Shown here one piece after another: positions 27,110-36,608 of a stretch of 64,000 nucleotides of DNA. Position numbers and translations under genes: made by a program. The notes beneath the pieces were generated by a model. It worked only from the letters and a program-made list of their open reading frames with translations, was not told the origin of the DNA and ran no database searches. Numbering within the stretch: position 1 is the first letter of the stretch; each line of letters starts with the position of its first letter. The stretch is from Halorubrum californiense DSM 19288 (lineage in GTDB: Archaea; Halobacteriota; Halobacteria; Halobacteriales; Haloferacaceae): assembly GCF_000336875.1 (NCBI RefSeq), contig NZ_AOJK01000064.1:67159-131158 (forward strand), given 5' to 3'.

Positions 27110-27754
27110 TCACAGCGACTCCCGGAGTCGGTCCAGCGCGTCCGTCGCCCACGCTCCGTCGTCGTCCCCGCCGTCCCCGTCGCTCTCGCCGTTGCCGGTG
27201 CGCTGGCCGGACGTCGGCCGATCGCCCGGCAGGGCGGCGTCGAGGGCGCTCTCCGACGGGACCGCACCGCCGGGGCCGTCCCCGTCTCTCGCGACTCGAT
27301 CGGGTGCCCCACTCCGGCCGTCTCGATCGGGTGCGCCGCTCCGGCCGGCTCGCCCGCCCCCGTCGATATCGCCGTCCCGACCGGACTCTCGTCCAGCCTC
27401 GGTCGCCCGCGCCAGCGCGAGGTCGGCCCGCCGCTCGACCTCGCGGTTGACGGCCCTGACCGCCCCCGCGTAGCCGCGGACCGCCTGCGTCGCCGCCTCC
27501 AGCTCCGCGACGCGCTCCTCGATGTCGTCGAGGCGCGACTCGATCCGCTCGCGCTCGGCCGTCGCCTCCGCCTCCGCGGCGGCGTCCGCCGGGCGCGCGT
27601 CGCTTCCAGTTACCGCGCGCTCGACCGCGCTGAGCCGGGCCTCGATCCGCTCGTCCGCTTCGTCCGCTCCGGTCGACGCCTCGGTCTCCGCCTCCGTCGG
27701 CGTCGCCTCCGTTCCCCTCCTCGACGGCTCGGCGCCCCGCGCGTGGTCGGTCAT
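27110..27754 (-). CDS. Coiled-coil pilus-locus protein (DUF7310-like)
   Basis: This is a 214-residue cytosolic protein. An acidic N-terminal tail leads to a coiled coil (about 45-130) with heptad-like segments such as RIESRLDDIEERVAELEAAT and a central RGYAGAVRAVNREVERRADL. After this comes a low-complexity Gly/Asp/Arg linker with a near-perfect repeat (GRSGAPDR twice) and a C-terminal helix (DALDRLRESL). It resembles haloarchaeal DUF7310 from memory. It is the first gene of the pilus-like locus. A TATA-like sequence (GTTTAAGA) lies about 30 bases before the ATG, in a divergent region shared with the CetZ-like gene. Confidence 0.78.
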   Translation of the reverse strand: MTDHARGAEPSRRGTEATPTEAETEASTGADEADERIEARLSAVERAVTGSDARPADAAAEAEATAERERIESRLDDIEERVAELEAATQAVRGYAGAVRAVNREVERRADLALARATEAGRESGRDGDIDGGGRAGRSGAPDRDGRSGAPDRVARDGDGPGGAVPSESALDAALPGDRPTSGQRTGNGESDGDGGDDDGAWATDALDRLRESL

Positions 27755-27828
27755 GCGACCCGTTGCCCGCGGTTTCACTCTTAAACCTCGGGGAAAGGGT
27801 ATTGTCGCGGGGGACGGTACGTCCTCGC

Positions 27829-28908
27829 ATGAAGGCAGTCCTCCTCGGCGTCGGACAGGCGGGCGGCAAGCTGGCGACCGCCCTCGCGGAGTTCGACGCC
27901 GACGCCGGCTACGGCGCGGTCCTCGACGCGATCGCCGTCAACACGGCCGCGGCCGACCTCGACCCGCTCCCGCTCGAAACGGTCCTCGTCGGACAGTCGC
28001 GCGTCAACGGTCACGGCGTCGGCGGCGACAACGAACTCGGCGCGGAAGTGATGGACGAAGACACCGTCGAGGTGTTGGACGCGCTGGCGCCGAAGGTCAC
28101 CGCGGAGGCGGAGGCCGTCTTCGTCGTCGCCGGCCTCGGCGGCGGGACGGGCTCCGGCGGCGCGCCGATCCTCGTCCGGGAGCTGAACCGGGTGTACGAC
28201 GTTCCGGTGTACGCGATCGGAATCCTCCCCGGCCGCGACGAGGGGACGATGTACCAGGTGAACGCCGGGCGGTCGCTGAAGACGCTGGTCCGCGAGGCGG
28301 ACGCGACGATCCTGCTCGACAACGACGCGTGGCGCTCCGCGGGCGAGTCCGTTGAGGGCGGCTACGAGGCGATCAACGCCTCGATGGCGAAGCGGATCGG
28401 CCTCCTCTTGGCCGCCGGCGAGGCGGTCGAGGGGGTCGCCGAGTCCGTCGTCGACACGAGCGAGGTGATAAACACGCTCCGGGCGGGCGGGATGGCCGCG
28501 GTCGGGTTCGCGTCCGCGCCCGCGGCCGAGGACCCGCAGGAGAACGTCAACACGGTGACGAGCGCGGTCCGCAGCGCGGTGATGACCGGGCTCTCGCTGC
28601 CGAGCGCCACCGACGCCGACGCCGCTCTCGTCGCGGTCGCGGGCGACCCGGATCGGATCTCTCGGAAGGGCGCGGAGAAGGCGCGCAAGTGGCTTCAAGA
28701 GGAGACGGGCTCGATGCAGGTCCGCGGCGGCGACTTCCCGCTCGACTCCGACCGGATCGCCGCCTTGGTCCTCCTCGCTGGCGTCGAGCGCTCCCAACGC
28801 GTGGAGGCGTTCTTGGAGCGCGCGAGGCAGGCGGTCCGCGACGAGCGCGAGGAGAAACCGGACCCGGCGGCCGCGTTCGAGAACGACGAACTCGACGACC
28901 TGCTCTGA
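27829..28908 (+). CDS. CetZ-family tubulin-like protein
   Basis: This is a 359-residue GTPase of the tubulin/FtsZ superfamily, CetZ group. It has the N-terminal nucleotide-binding segment ([12 protein letters not shown]), the tubulin signature GGGTGSG at 104-110, and a C-terminal acidic tail ending DELDDLL. CetZ proteins in haloarchaea influence cell shape and motility. The start ATG (MKAVLLGVG) lies 28 bases after a GC-rich box and matches the family N-terminus. It is divergent from the pilus-like locus across 74 bases. Confidence 0.9.
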   Translation: MKAVLLGVGQAGGKLATALAEFDADAGYGAVLDAIAVNTAAADLDPLPLETVLVGQSRVNGHGVGGDNELGAEVMDEDTVEVLDALAPKVTAEAEAVFVVAGLGGGTGSGGAPILVRELNRVYDVPVYAIGILPGRDEGTMYQVNAGRSLKTLVREADATILLDNDAWRSAGESVEGGYEAINASMAKRIGLLLAAGEAVEGVAESVVDTSEVINTLRAGGMAAVGFASAPAAEDPQENVNTVTSAVRSAVMTGLSLPSATDADAALVAVAGDPDRISRKGAEKARKWLQEETGSMQVRGGDFPLDSDRIAALVLLAGVERSQRVEAFLERARQAVRDEREEKPDPAAAFENDELDDLL

Positions 28909-28999
28909 AGGGGTCGGGCGGACCCACCGGTACCGCCGCCGTCCGGCCGGCGAGACAGCTTCCGCACCTTTTTACTCTCGCCCGGAAGACTCTCGGCCG

Positions 29000-29707
29000 A
29001 TGACTAATCCGTGGGACGACTGGGACCACGTGCTGAAGGTCGACCCCGACAAGGACCTCCGCTCGGGCGAGACCTTCGAGGACGTCTGCCGGACCGGGAC
29101 GGACGCGATCGAGATCGGCGGCACCCTCGACGTCACCGCGGAGAAGATGACCCGCGTCGTCGACGCCGCCGCGGAGTACGACGTGCCGCTGTATCAGGAG
29201 CCGTCGAATCCCGGGGTCGTGATCGACTCGCCGGCCCTCGACGGCTACCTGATCCCGACCGTGTTCAACGCCGGCGGCCCCTTCTGGATCACCGGCGCCC
29301 ACAAGGAGTGGGTCCGGATCGACGACCTCGACTGGAGCCGGACCCACACCGAGGCGTACATCGTGTTGAACCCCGAGGCGTCGGTCGCCCAGCTGACCGA
29401 GGCAGACTGCGACCTCACCGCCGACGACGTGGGGGCCTACGCGAAGGTCGCGGAGCGCATGTTCGGCCAGGAGATCGTCTACGTCGAGTATTCGGGCACC
29501 TTCGGCGACACGGAGAAGGTCGCGGCCGCCCACGACGCGCTCGACGACGCCACGCTGTTCTACGGCGGCGGCATCCACGACTACGAGTCGGCCAACGAGA
29601 TGGCCGCCCACAGCGACGTGATCGTCGTCGGCGACCTGCTCCACGACGAGGGCGTCGACGCCGTCCGCGAGACGGTGGAGGGCGCGAAGGACGCGCACGA
29701 GGACTGA
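29000..29707 (+). CDS. Geranylgeranylglyceryl phosphate synthase (group I)
   Basis: This enzyme joins glycerol-1-phosphate to geranylgeranyl diphosphate, the first ether-bond step of archaeal membrane lipid synthesis. The 235-residue TIM-barrel protein shows the family phosphate-binding and substrate segments ([62 protein letters not shown]). A TATA box (CTTTTTACTC) lies about 27 bases before the ATG, giving a leaderless mRNA. The CDP-archaeol synthase gene sits further right in the same window. Confidence 0.94.
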   Translation: MTNPWDDWDHVLKVDPDKDLRSGETFEDVCRTGTDAIEIGGTLDVTAEKMTRVVDAAAEYDVPLYQEPSNPGVVIDSPALDGYLIPTVFNAGGPFWITGAHKEWVRIDDLDWSRTHTEAYIVLNPEASVAQLTEADCDLTADDVGAYAKVAERMFGQEIVYVEYSGTFGDTEKVAAAHDALDDATLFYGGGIHDYESANEMAAHSDVIVVGDLLHDEGVDAVRETVEGAKDAHED

Positions 29708-29738
29708 CGCCTCCGTTCCCGCGAGACGGGATGGGTCC

Positions 29739-30389
29739 TCAGTCCCCTCCCGCGTACCCGTCCAGCATGTTCTCGACGTACTTCGCGATCACGTCCACCT
29801 CTATGTGGACCGGGTCGCCGACCGACTTCTCCGAGAGCGTCGTCAGGTCGTAGGTGGTCGGGATGATCGCGACGTCGAACTCCCGGTCACGCTTCTCGGC
29901 GACCGTCAGCGAGATGCCGTCGAGCGTCACGGAGCCCTTGTCGACGAGGTAGTCGCCGTGGCCCTCGGGGATCGCGAACGTGAACCGCCAGTCCTCGCCC
30001 ACGCGCTCGATCCCCGTCACCTCGGCGACGGTGTCGACGTGGCCTTGGACGACGTGGCCGTCGAAGCGCCCGTCGGCGGGCATCGCGCGCTCGACGTTGA
30101 CGGCGTCGCTCTCCCCGATCTCGCCGAGGTACGTCTTCGCGACCGTCTCGCTCGCGAGGAACACCGAGAACCAGTCGGTCTCGTCGCCCGCCGTGTCGCC
30201 GTCGCTCGCCTCGTCTGCCCCGTCGTCGCTCCCGTACTCCTCGACGGTCAGGCAGACGCCGCTCACGCTTATCGACTGGCCGTGGTGGAGGTCGTCGAAC
30301 CCGCCGACGCCGATCCGCAGCCGGAGTCCGTCGTCCGTTTCGGTCCGCTCGCGGACCGTCCCGGTGCTCTCGACGATGCCGGTGAACAT
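29739..30389 (-). CDS. ribE: Riboflavin synthase
   Basis: This enzyme dismutates lumazine to riboflavin. It has 216 residues with two lumazine-binding repeats: MFTGIVESTGTV at the N-terminus and FDGHVVQGHVDTVAEV in the second half. An insertion of about 25 acidic residues (around 65-90) in the first repeat fits halophile adaptation. It is of the bacterial (trimeric) type rather than the archaeal RibC type. An inverted, TATA-overlapping sequence (GGTTATCG on the plus strand, 30412-30419) stands 23-30 bases upstream. Confidence 0.95.
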   Translation of the reverse strand: MFTGIVESTGTVRERTETDDGLRLRIGVGGFDDLHHGQSISVSGVCLTVEEYGSDDGADEASDGDTAGDETDWFSVFLASETVAKTYLGEIGESDAVNVERAMPADGRFDGHVVQGHVDTVAEVTGIERVGEDWRFTFAIPEGHGDYLVDKGSVTLDGISLTVAEKRDREFDVAIIPTTYDLTTLSEKSVGDPVHIEVDVIAKYVENMLDGYAGGD

Positions 30390-30539
30390 ACCGGAACTGG
30401 GGGCGGGCGACGGTTATCGGTTCTGGGTCGACGCGCCGAGCGCAGACCGACGTTCGGGTGCGTACGCGCCGCGCACACCGCAACCGCCGCTGCCGGCACG
30501 CCGCGTTCCTTTTGACCCTTGGCAGCCAACGGGTCACCA

Positions 30540-30839
30540 ATGCGACTCGGACTGCTCGATATGATCGGGCTGGCGGCCTCGCTGATCTTCGCCATCCCGG
30601 TGGGGAACTACGCCGTATTCCGGCTACTCGCCGGCGAGGTCGCGCTCGGCGGCGGCCTGCTGGTCGTCGCCGTCGCGATGGTGGTCCTCCCGCAGTACTT
30701 CCTCGATCCCGCGCAGATACTCCGGCGGCTGCTCTCCGGACTCCTCCCGTCCCAGCTGCGGGGAGACGACGCGGCGGCTACCGAGACGGAAGACGACTCG
30801 CCGTCCGCCGCGGTCGGGAGCGACTCGGACGACCGCTGA
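30540..30839 (+). CDS. Small membrane protein (DUF7533-like)
   Basis: This is a 99-residue protein with two membrane helices (about 5-25, MIGLASLIFAIPVGNYAVF-type, and 35-55, GGGLLVVAVAMVVLPQYF) and an acidic cytosolic tail. It matches my memory of haloarchaeal DUF7533. A TATA-like stretch (CCTTTTGACC) lies about 28 bases upstream of the ATG that gives MRLGLLDM, which decides the start. It is monocistronic and its function is unknown. Confidence 0.72.
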   Translation: MRLGLLDMIGLAASLIFAIPVGNYAVFRLLAGEVALGGGLLVVAVAMVVLPQYFLDPAQILRRLLSGLLPSQLRGDDAAATETEDDSPSAAVGSDSDDR

Positions 30840-30921
30840 CCGCGGGCCGTTTTCGGGCCCGCGGCGACCGAAGGCGGAGGTCCGGGCTCGACTGAGGGCA
30901 GCCGTGGGCGTCGTCGCGTCG

Positions 30922-31875
30922 TCACCCCCGAACTCGGGCGACGAGCGCGGCACCGAGAACTCCCAGTCCGGCGGCGACGAAGCCGAATCCGGGAGCCTCG
31001 CCGCCGGTATCTCCCGTCTCGGGCGAATCGACGTCGTCGACCACGAGTACGTCCCGCGTCACGGGCTCGCCGAGCTCCTCGTTCCCGCGGACCGTCAGCG
31101 TCGCCCGCTCCCCGGGCTCGGCGACGCTCGCGTTGATCGTCGCCGTCGCCTCCCCGTCGGTCACCGTCGCATCTCGGGTCTTGATGTAATTCGTGCTGGC
31201 GTTGCCGGCCGACCGAAGCCGAACCTCGACGGCCGCTCCGTCGTCGAGTTCGACGGGTACCGTGACGACGGTCGCGCGCGGCTCGACGAGGAGGTCCACG
31301 TCCTCGACGTCCGTATCGCGGACTGCTTCGACCGCGTTCCCGTCACCGCGATCGCCGCTCTCGCCGCCGGTGTCGACCGTCAGCGTACCGACGTCGGCCG
31401 GTTCGCTCCCGTCGCCGATGAACAGATTCACCTCGTAGGCCCCGGGAGCGGGGGACTCGCCCAGATCGGTCTCCTCATCGAGTTCGACTTCGGCGCCGGT
31501 GGCGGTCAGCGGGTCACCGCCGACCCCCGCCTCGCCGTGGTCGTAGGTGAGCGCGGTCCCGCCGTCGCCGTCAGGCGTCACGGTCGCCCGTAGTCCGTAG
31601 CCGACCTCGTCTTCGTCGCCGATCACGACCTCGAACGACTCGACGCCGTCGGACTCGACGACGATAGCGCCGGCCCCGCCGTCGTTCACCGTGATGGTCG
31701 ACTCGTTGAGCCCGACCCGTTCGTCGGCGGCGACGGTGCCGGCGCCGGCGAGAGCGATGACTCCGACGGCGGCGAGAGCGACCACGAACGCCCTCGTTCC
31801 GACGTGGCGTAGTCGGTTCGCGACGCGTTCGATCCGTTCGGGTTCGTCTGCCGAGGTGGAGGGTCTGAATCGCAT
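30922..31875 (-). CDS. Cell-surface protein with PGF-CTERM-like anchor
   Basis: This is a 317-residue secreted protein. The N-terminal signal is an Ala/Val-rich helix (about 27-48, FVVALAAVGVIALAGAGTVAA). The exported part is Asp/Glu/Thr-rich and beta-structured with two similar halves, resembling the BGTF surface domain of haloarchaeal S-layer-associated proteins. The C-terminus has a TGGEAPGFGFVAAGLGVLGA segment, that is a PGF-type motif plus a hydrophobic helix and basic tail, which in haloarchaea is processed by archaeosortase and lipid-anchored. The ATG giving MRFRPSTSADE was chosen; an earlier ATG 16 codons upstream is less likely. Confidence 0.78.
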   Translation of the reverse strand: MRFRPSTSADEPERIERVANRLRHVGTRAFVVALAAVGVIALAGAGTVAADERVGLNESTITVNDGGAGAIVVESDGVESFEVVIGDEDEVGYGLRATVTPDGDGGTALTYDHGEAGVGGDPLTATGAEVELDEETDLGESPAPGAYEVNLFIGDGSEPADVGTLTVDTGGESGDRGDGNAVEAVRDTDVEDVDLLVEPRATVVTVPVELDDGAAVEVRLRSAGNASTNYIKTRDATVTDGEATATINASVAEPGERATLTVRGNEELGEPVTRDVLVVDDVDSPETGDTGGEAPGFGFVAAGLGVLGAALVARVRG

Positions 31876-32006
31876 GCGCGTCAACGGTCTCGCCGTCTGA
31901 TCAAAGTAACGCCGATACCTCAAACGGTTCTTGTAGTCATCGGCAAAACCGACTCCCCGATTCGATCGCCCGTCCGCCTCCTGGCTCTCCCGCTCCGATC
32001 GCCGAC

Positions 32007-33389
32007 TCAGTCGCGTTCGCTCGGCGCGATGTCGAACGGGTACTCCGCTACGATCTCGTAGCCGTCCTCGGTGACGAGGATCAGGTCCTCCAGCCTGACG
32101 CCGCCGACCGCGGGGTCGTAGACGCCGGGTTCGACGGTCACGACGTGGCCCGGCCGGAGTTCGCCCGCGCCCGACAGCGACGGCCCCTCGTGGAGGCTCA
32201 CGCCGACCCCGTGCCCGGTGCCGTGGGTGAAGCCCGTCTCGCCCTCGCCCGCGTTCGGGTCGAAGCCGTAGGCGGCCAGTTCCGCGGCCGCCTCGCCGTG
32301 GACCGTCTTCGCCGGCACGCCGGGTTCGACCTCGTCGAGTGCGGCCTCGCGGGCGGCCTCGACCGCGACGTACGCGCGACGCTCCCAGCCGCCGTCGCCG
32401 TCGGCGACGAACGTCCGCGTCACGTCGCCGTAGTAGCCGTCCGGACCGCGCGGCGAGATATCGAGCAACACCGTCTCGCCGGGCCGGATCGGGTCGTCGC
32501 CGACGTAGTGGAGGTCGGCCGCGGACGGGCCGGCGCCGATCACCGTGTTACCGGCGTCACGGACCCCGCGGGCGGCGAGGACCCGGTTTACCTCCCGGCG
32601 GAGCCGCTCCGTCGTCAGCGGCTCGCCCGCCCAGCGGAGCGGAGGCCGGCGGCCGTCGCCGCGTCCGTCGGCTCCCGCCTCCTCGTCAGCGGCCTCGACG
32701 ACCTCGCTCTCAGCGAGCACCGCCTCGGCGCGGTCCATTCCGGCGACCGCTGCCCGTTGAACCCTTCGGAGCCGGTCGACCTCCGCCGGCGTCTTGCGTG
32801 CTCGGGCGTTCGCGACTGCGTCGGTCGACGCAAGACTGTTGCCCGCGCGCTCCACGTACACCGCGGCGTCGTGGGGGATCGACGCAGGGGTGAGGACCGT
32901 TCGCTCGGCGGGTTCCGGACCGCTCCCGTTCTCTCCGCCGCCGAGTTTGTTCACGATCGCGGCCGCGCGCTCCCCGGCGTGGTCGCCGACGGCCTCGGTC
33001 CGGACCTCGCGGACGACGCCGTCGTGGAACCCCGCGCCCGCGTCGTCGGTCGGCTCCGCGGTCGGGTCGCGGGCGGCCGCGACGAACTCCCGCTCCGCCT
33101 GCTCGCGGAACAGCGCGGGGGCACAGAGGACGGCGCGTCCGACGGGCACCTCGGGGTTCGGGCCGTCTTCGGCGGCCGCTCCGTCGTCCGGAACGACGAC
33201 CAGCGCGGACGGTCGGTCGGGCCCCGAAAAGCGCGTGAGGTAGCGCAGGTCGTCGTCGAAGCGGTCGCCGACGGCGACGAACGCGGCCGCGTCTGCCTCG
33301 CGGACCGCCTCGACGACCGGGCGGAGGTCGGTCCGGAGCGGGGCGGTCGGTTCCTCGGCGGCTCCCGGCACCGCGTCGTCCCCGCTCAC
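32007..33389 (-). CDS. M24-family metallopeptidase (Xaa-Pro peptidase-like)
   Basis: This is a 460-residue pita-bread-fold peptidase. The C-terminal catalytic domain shows the dimetal ligands in VLLDISPRGPDGYYGDVTRTF-type sequence (two Asp), THGTGHGVGVSLHEGP (His) and VVTVEPGVYDPAVGGVRLED (two Glu). The N-terminal 150 residues form a creatinase-like domain. The substrate is probably Xaa-Pro peptides. The gene overlaps the helicase gene upstream by four bases (ATGA), an operon link with no obvious functional reason. Confidence 0.9.
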   Translation of the reverse strand: MSGDDAVPGAAEEPTAPLRTDLRPVVEAVREADAAAFVAVGDRFDDDLRYLTRFSGPDRPSALVVVPDDGAAAEDGPNPEVPVGRAVLCAPALFREQAEREFVAAARDPTAEPTDDAGAGFHDGVVREVRTEAVGDHAGERAAAIVNKLGGGENGSGPEPAERTVLTPASIPHDAAVYVERAGNSLASTDAVANARARKTPAEVDRLRRVQRAAVAGMDRAEAVLAESEVVEAADEEAGADGRGDGRRPPLRWAGEPLTTERLRREVNRVLAARGVRDAGNTVIGAGPSAADLHYVGDDPIRPGETVLLDISPRGPDGYYGDVTRTFVADGDGGWERRAYVAVEAAREAALDEVEPGVPAKTVHGEAAAELAAYGFDPNAGEGETGFTHGTGHGVGVSLHEGPSLSGAGELRPGHVVTVEPGVYDPAVGGVRLEDLILVTEDGYEIVAEYPFDIAPSERD

Positions 33390-35230
33390 GGCTCGGGCTC
33401 GGGCACCGCCAGCTCCGCTTGGACCTCCTCGACGAGCTCTTGGGCCGGCTCTTCGCGGAGTTCGTTGAACAGGAGGACGCTGATCGGGAGCGTCGGCGCG
33501 CCGCTGATGAGGCTCTCCATGATCACGAGCCGTTCGCGGGCGCGGGACATCCCGACGTAGAAGACGCGGCGCTCGTTGTCGGTGAGGACCGGGACGGGGC
33601 TCGTCGACTTGGTGAACTCCTCGACCCCGTCGACGTCGGTCGGGTCGTCGATGGAGGCGGCCATCTGCTCGACCACCTTCTCCGTGAGGTCGGTGGCGAC
33701 GAACACGTGGTCCGCCTCGCGGCCCTTCGCGGAGTGGATGGTGCCGACGCGGACGCGAGTCGGCTCGGTGCCCCGATAGTCCCCCTCGAAGTACGCCCCC
33801 ATCGATTTGCGCTGGAAGCTCGTCACCTTCCGGACCATGTCGTCCGCGCTGGCGGTGTCCGGCATGAACGGGATGTACTCGTCGAGCGTGTCGGCCGCGA
33901 TGTCGATGTCGGCCACGTCGTCGCTGTCGGCCGCCTCCTCGCGGTCGTCGAGGAAGTCGTAGAACTCCTCGCGGTCGTGGGTGCCGAACGCCGACTCTTG
34001 GAGCATGTCGGCCAGCCGGCGCGCCTCCAGCCCGGTGACCGGGTCACCGGCCTCGGCCTTCTCGATGGCGCTGACGTAGTCTTGGACCCGGTCGGTCCAC
34101 ATCCGCCCGTCGGTGAGCATCGAGAACGGGATGCCGTGGTCGATGAACTCGTCGATGAAGTCGAACATCTGGTAGCGGGCGCGGAACAGACACATGATGT
34201 CGCCCTCGTCGTCCTCGACGGTGTACCGGACGTTCCGGACGAGTTCGATCATCGACGGCGACTCGATCGCCTCGACGGTGCCGCCCTCCGTGCGCGGGTG
34301 GAGGTCCTTCTCCTGTCGCTTATCGATGTGGCGGATCTCCGCGTTGACGACGTTGAGGATCTCCGACGGAAGTCGGTAGGAGTTCGGGAGGACCACGTCC
34401 TCGTCGACGTCGGTGTCGAGGAGGAGGTCGGGGTCGGCCCCCTGCCACGCGTAGACGACCTGGTCGTCGTCGCCGGCGATCAGCACCTTCTCCATGTGCG
34501 GGCGCCACTCCTCGAAGACGTTGTACTGGAGCGTCGTGATGTCCTGGAACTCGTCGATGATCAGGTAGTCGACGCTGGGGACGAGCGAGCGCTGCGCGAC
34601 GCGTTCGAGCATGTCCGCGAAGCCGACGAGGTCGTTCTCCCCCTTGTACGTCCGCCACGCGCGGATCGTCTCCGGGATGTCGATCCGGTCGTCGTCGGAG
34701 GGCCACGTCGGCGTGTACTTGTTCCCCTGCTGGGCGTTGGGGTCCTCCTCGGGCGGGAGCCGGACCTCCTCGACGTTCCACTGGAAGGGCACGTCGTACC
34801 AGTCGGCCACGTCGCGCTCGGTGCGCTGGAGCCACTGCGAGGTAGCGATGATCTTGTTGCCGATGGTCGTCGACCGCGCGGTCCGGCGGCCGGCCCCGCC
34901 GTGCTGGTCCTCGAACTCGATGCCGAACTCCTCGCAGAAGGCCTCCTTGTCGTCCTCGCCGACCACGTCGCCTCGCGACAGGTCGAGGAGTTCGTACGCC
35001 TTCGCGTGCATCGTGCTCACGTTCCCTTGGAGGCTGCGCGGGGAGATATCGAGCCGTTCGGCGAGCCGCTCGCGGATCTCCGCGGCGGCCGCGCGCGTGT
35101 ACGAGACGACGAGCACGTCGCGGACCTCGGCGTCCTCCGCCTCGAGAATCTCCTCGACGCGGTCCAGGAGCGCGGTCGTCTTCCCGCTCCCGGGCCCCCC
35201 GAACAGCCGCGTCACCGTGGTATCGGTCAT
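33386..35230 (-). CDS. UvrD/Rep-family superfamily 1 DNA helicase
   Basis: This is a 614-residue ATP-dependent 3'-5' helicase. Walker A is GGPGSGKTT near the N-terminus, followed by helicase motif Ia-like segments (VSYTRAAAAEIRERL), Walker B (LIIDEFQDITTLQ), motif III (AGDDDQVVYAWQGAD), motif V (VGTIHSAKGREADHVFVA) and motif VI (FYVGMSRARERL). It is a compact family member of haloarchaeal type. It is the first gene of a two-gene operon with the M24 peptidase. Role: repair or replication fork maintenance, by family. Confidence 0.93.
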   Translation of the reverse strand: MTDTTVTRLFGGPGSGKTTALLDRVEEILEAEDAEVRDVLVVSYTRAAAAEIRERLAERLDISPRSLQGNVSTMHAKAYELLDLSRGDVVGEDDKEAFCEEFGIEFEDQHGGAGRRTARSTTIGNKIIATSQWLQRTERDVADWYDVPFQWNVEEVRLPPEEDPNAQQGNKYTPTWPSDDDRIDIPETIRAWRTYKGENDLVGFADMLERVAQRSLVPSVDYLIIDEFQDITTLQYNVFEEWRPHMEKVLIAGDDDQVVYAWQGADPDLLLDTDVDEDVVLPNSYRLPSEILNVVNAEIRHIDKRQEKDLHPRTEGGTVEAIESPSMIELVRNVRYTVEDDEGDIMCLFRARYQMFDFIDEFIDHGIPFSMLTDGRMWTDRVQDYVSAIEKAEAGDPVTGLEARRLADMLQESAFGTHDREEFYDFLDDREEAADSDDVADIDIAADTLDEYIPFMPDTASADDMVRKVTSFQRKSMGAYFEGDYRGTEPTRVRVGTIHSAKGREADHVFVATDLTEKVVEQMAASIDDPTDVDGVEEFTKSTSPVPVLTDNERRVFYVGMSRARERLVIMESLISGAPTLPISVLLFNELREEPAQELVEEVQAELAVPEPEP

Positions 35231-35336
35231 TGTTACTCCCAGATCCCGACTCTCCTTAAACGCCGTGGCTCGGCGGTCCTCGACCCGGTCCCGGTTCGGT
35301 CCCGGCGGATCGGTGTCTCATCGCCCGTTCGGCTCG

Positions 35337-35495
35337 TCAGCTGCTCCGCGTCGCGCGCGCCTCGCGGACGTCGGCGCCGTCCCGGACCATGTCCTCGCAG
35401 GCCGGGCAGACGCGGGGCCGATCGACCTCGTTCGGCGTGAACACCCGAACGTAATCTGTCGTCACGAACGAACCGCAGTTCTGACAGGTCGGCAT
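35337..35495 (-). CDS. Small zinc-ribbon protein (DUF7563-like)
   Basis: This is a 52-residue protein with two Cys pairs, MPTCQNCGSFVTTDYVRV and RVCPACEDMV, typical of a zinc ribbon. The pattern matches my memory of haloarchaeal DUF7563. The ATG was chosen as the family N-terminus; the open frame extends further upstream without a plausible start. Its function is unknown; small zinc ribbons like this often bind nucleic acid or protein partners. Confidence 0.75.
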   Translation of the reverse strand: MPTCQNCGSFVTTDYVRVFTPNEVDRPRVCPACEDMVRDGADVREARATRSS

Positions 35496-35581
35496 GGTAT
35501 CCACTATCGAGTAATTCCACATAATACTACCGGGGAGTATGACGGAAAGAAAATTCCCGGAACGCGGCGTCGCCGCGGGCG

Positions 35582-35764
35582 TCAGTTTGGCCGCCAGTCG
35601 CAGACGGAACACCGCGCGCTTCCTTCCTCGTGGAGCGCACCGCACTCGGGACACTGAAGCTTGTTATAGGATCGCTCCCAGTCGACGATCTCTGTCTCGT
35701 GGCCGTGGTCGGAGAGGAACTCGTCGAACACGTCGTCGTCCGAGCTGGGTGCACTACTAGACAT
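35582..35764 (-). CDS. Small zinc-finger protein (HVO_0416-like)
   Basis: This is a 60-residue protein: an acidic N-terminal half (DDDVFDEFLSDHGHETE), then WERSYNKLQCPECGALH and CSVCDWRPN, a CxxC-x(n)-CxxC zinc finger. It resembles the HVO_0416 family of Haloferax as I recall it. The start is the ATG giving MSSSAPSSDD. It lies beside another small zinc ribbon gene, both on the minus strand, but with 86 bases and no overlap between them. Confidence 0.75.
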   Translation of the reverse strand: MSSSAPSSDDDVFDEFLSDHGHETEIVDWERSYNKLQCPECGALHEEGSARCSVCDWRPN

Positions 35765-35936
35765 GCGTGACACGGTATGCCACACCAGCATATATATCTT
35801 TCTGCCGTTCTCGTCGCTGCGAATTACGCGATCGATCGATCAGCTTCTGCGAAAAATGAGTTCGATACACAACTTTTCAACGAGGTACTCGCCGGGGAGC
35901 GGACTCCCGTCTCCGCCCACTACGGCTCGTTCTTCA

Positions 35937-36479
35937 TCACCACGGTTCGTTCTTGACGCCGAGCGCGTACGCGCCGACGTTCGTGACGACGTGGAGGACG
36001 GGCGTCATCACGAGGACGACCGCGAGGACGCGCGGCGTGAAAACCCGGAGCGCCCAGTCGGCGTCGACGAGGAAGGCGAGGCCCAGCGCGCCGACGACGA
36101 AGTCCAACTGGTCGAGCCCCGGGAACGCGGCGCCGCGCTCGCGCCCGGACCGGCGCTTGAGGAACGAGGCGCCGATGTCGCCGCACATCGCGCCGAAGGC
36201 GAGCGCGAACGCCGCCGGAAGCGCGAACGTCGGCAGGTCGGCGCCGAGCGCCGCGCTCGCGGGGTCGGCGAGCGCGTTGAGCGCGAGCGCGAGGAGGACG
36301 CCGACGAGGGTCCCGACCGCGGTGCCGCGCCACGTCTTCCCGTCGCCGAGCAGCCGCGCGCCGCGCCACTCGCGGCCGCCGTCGATGGGGCGTCCCCCGC
36401 CGGCCAACACCGCGGCGTTGTTCGGGACGTAGGCCGGGAGCATCGCCCAGAACGCGGTCGCAACGAGCGTGCCGATCAT
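35937..36479 (-). CDS. carS: CDP-archaeol synthase
   Basis: CarS activates the archaeal lipid 2,3-bis-O-geranylgeranylglyceryl phosphate with CTP, preparing it for polar head-group attachment. This is a 180-residue membrane protein with about five helices and family motifs [38 protein letters not shown] and [12 protein letters not shown]. The start ATG ([10 protein letters not shown]) matches the family. A lipid-synthesis partner, GGGP synthase, lies about 6 kb to the left. It is divergent from the proline dehydrogenase gene. Confidence 0.93.
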   Translation of the reverse strand: MIGTLVATAFWAMLPAYVPNNAAVLAGGGRPIDGGREWRGARLLGDGKTWRGTAVGTLVGVLLALALNALADPASAALGADLPTFALPAAFALAFGAMCGDIGASFLKRRSGRERGAAFPGLDQLDFVVGALGLAFLVDADWALRVFTPRVLAVVLVMTPVLHVVTNVGAYALGVKNEPW

Positions 36480-36608
36480 GTCCCCACGGGCGGCGCGCGG
36501 CGTGTTATAAACCCCGGTTCCGTCGTCGCCGATCGTCACCCGGACGCAATTGCGGTCGTCGCCGCCGACTCGGCAAAGGTAAAGTTCGCTCCGGCCGGAA
36601 CGCTCAGT

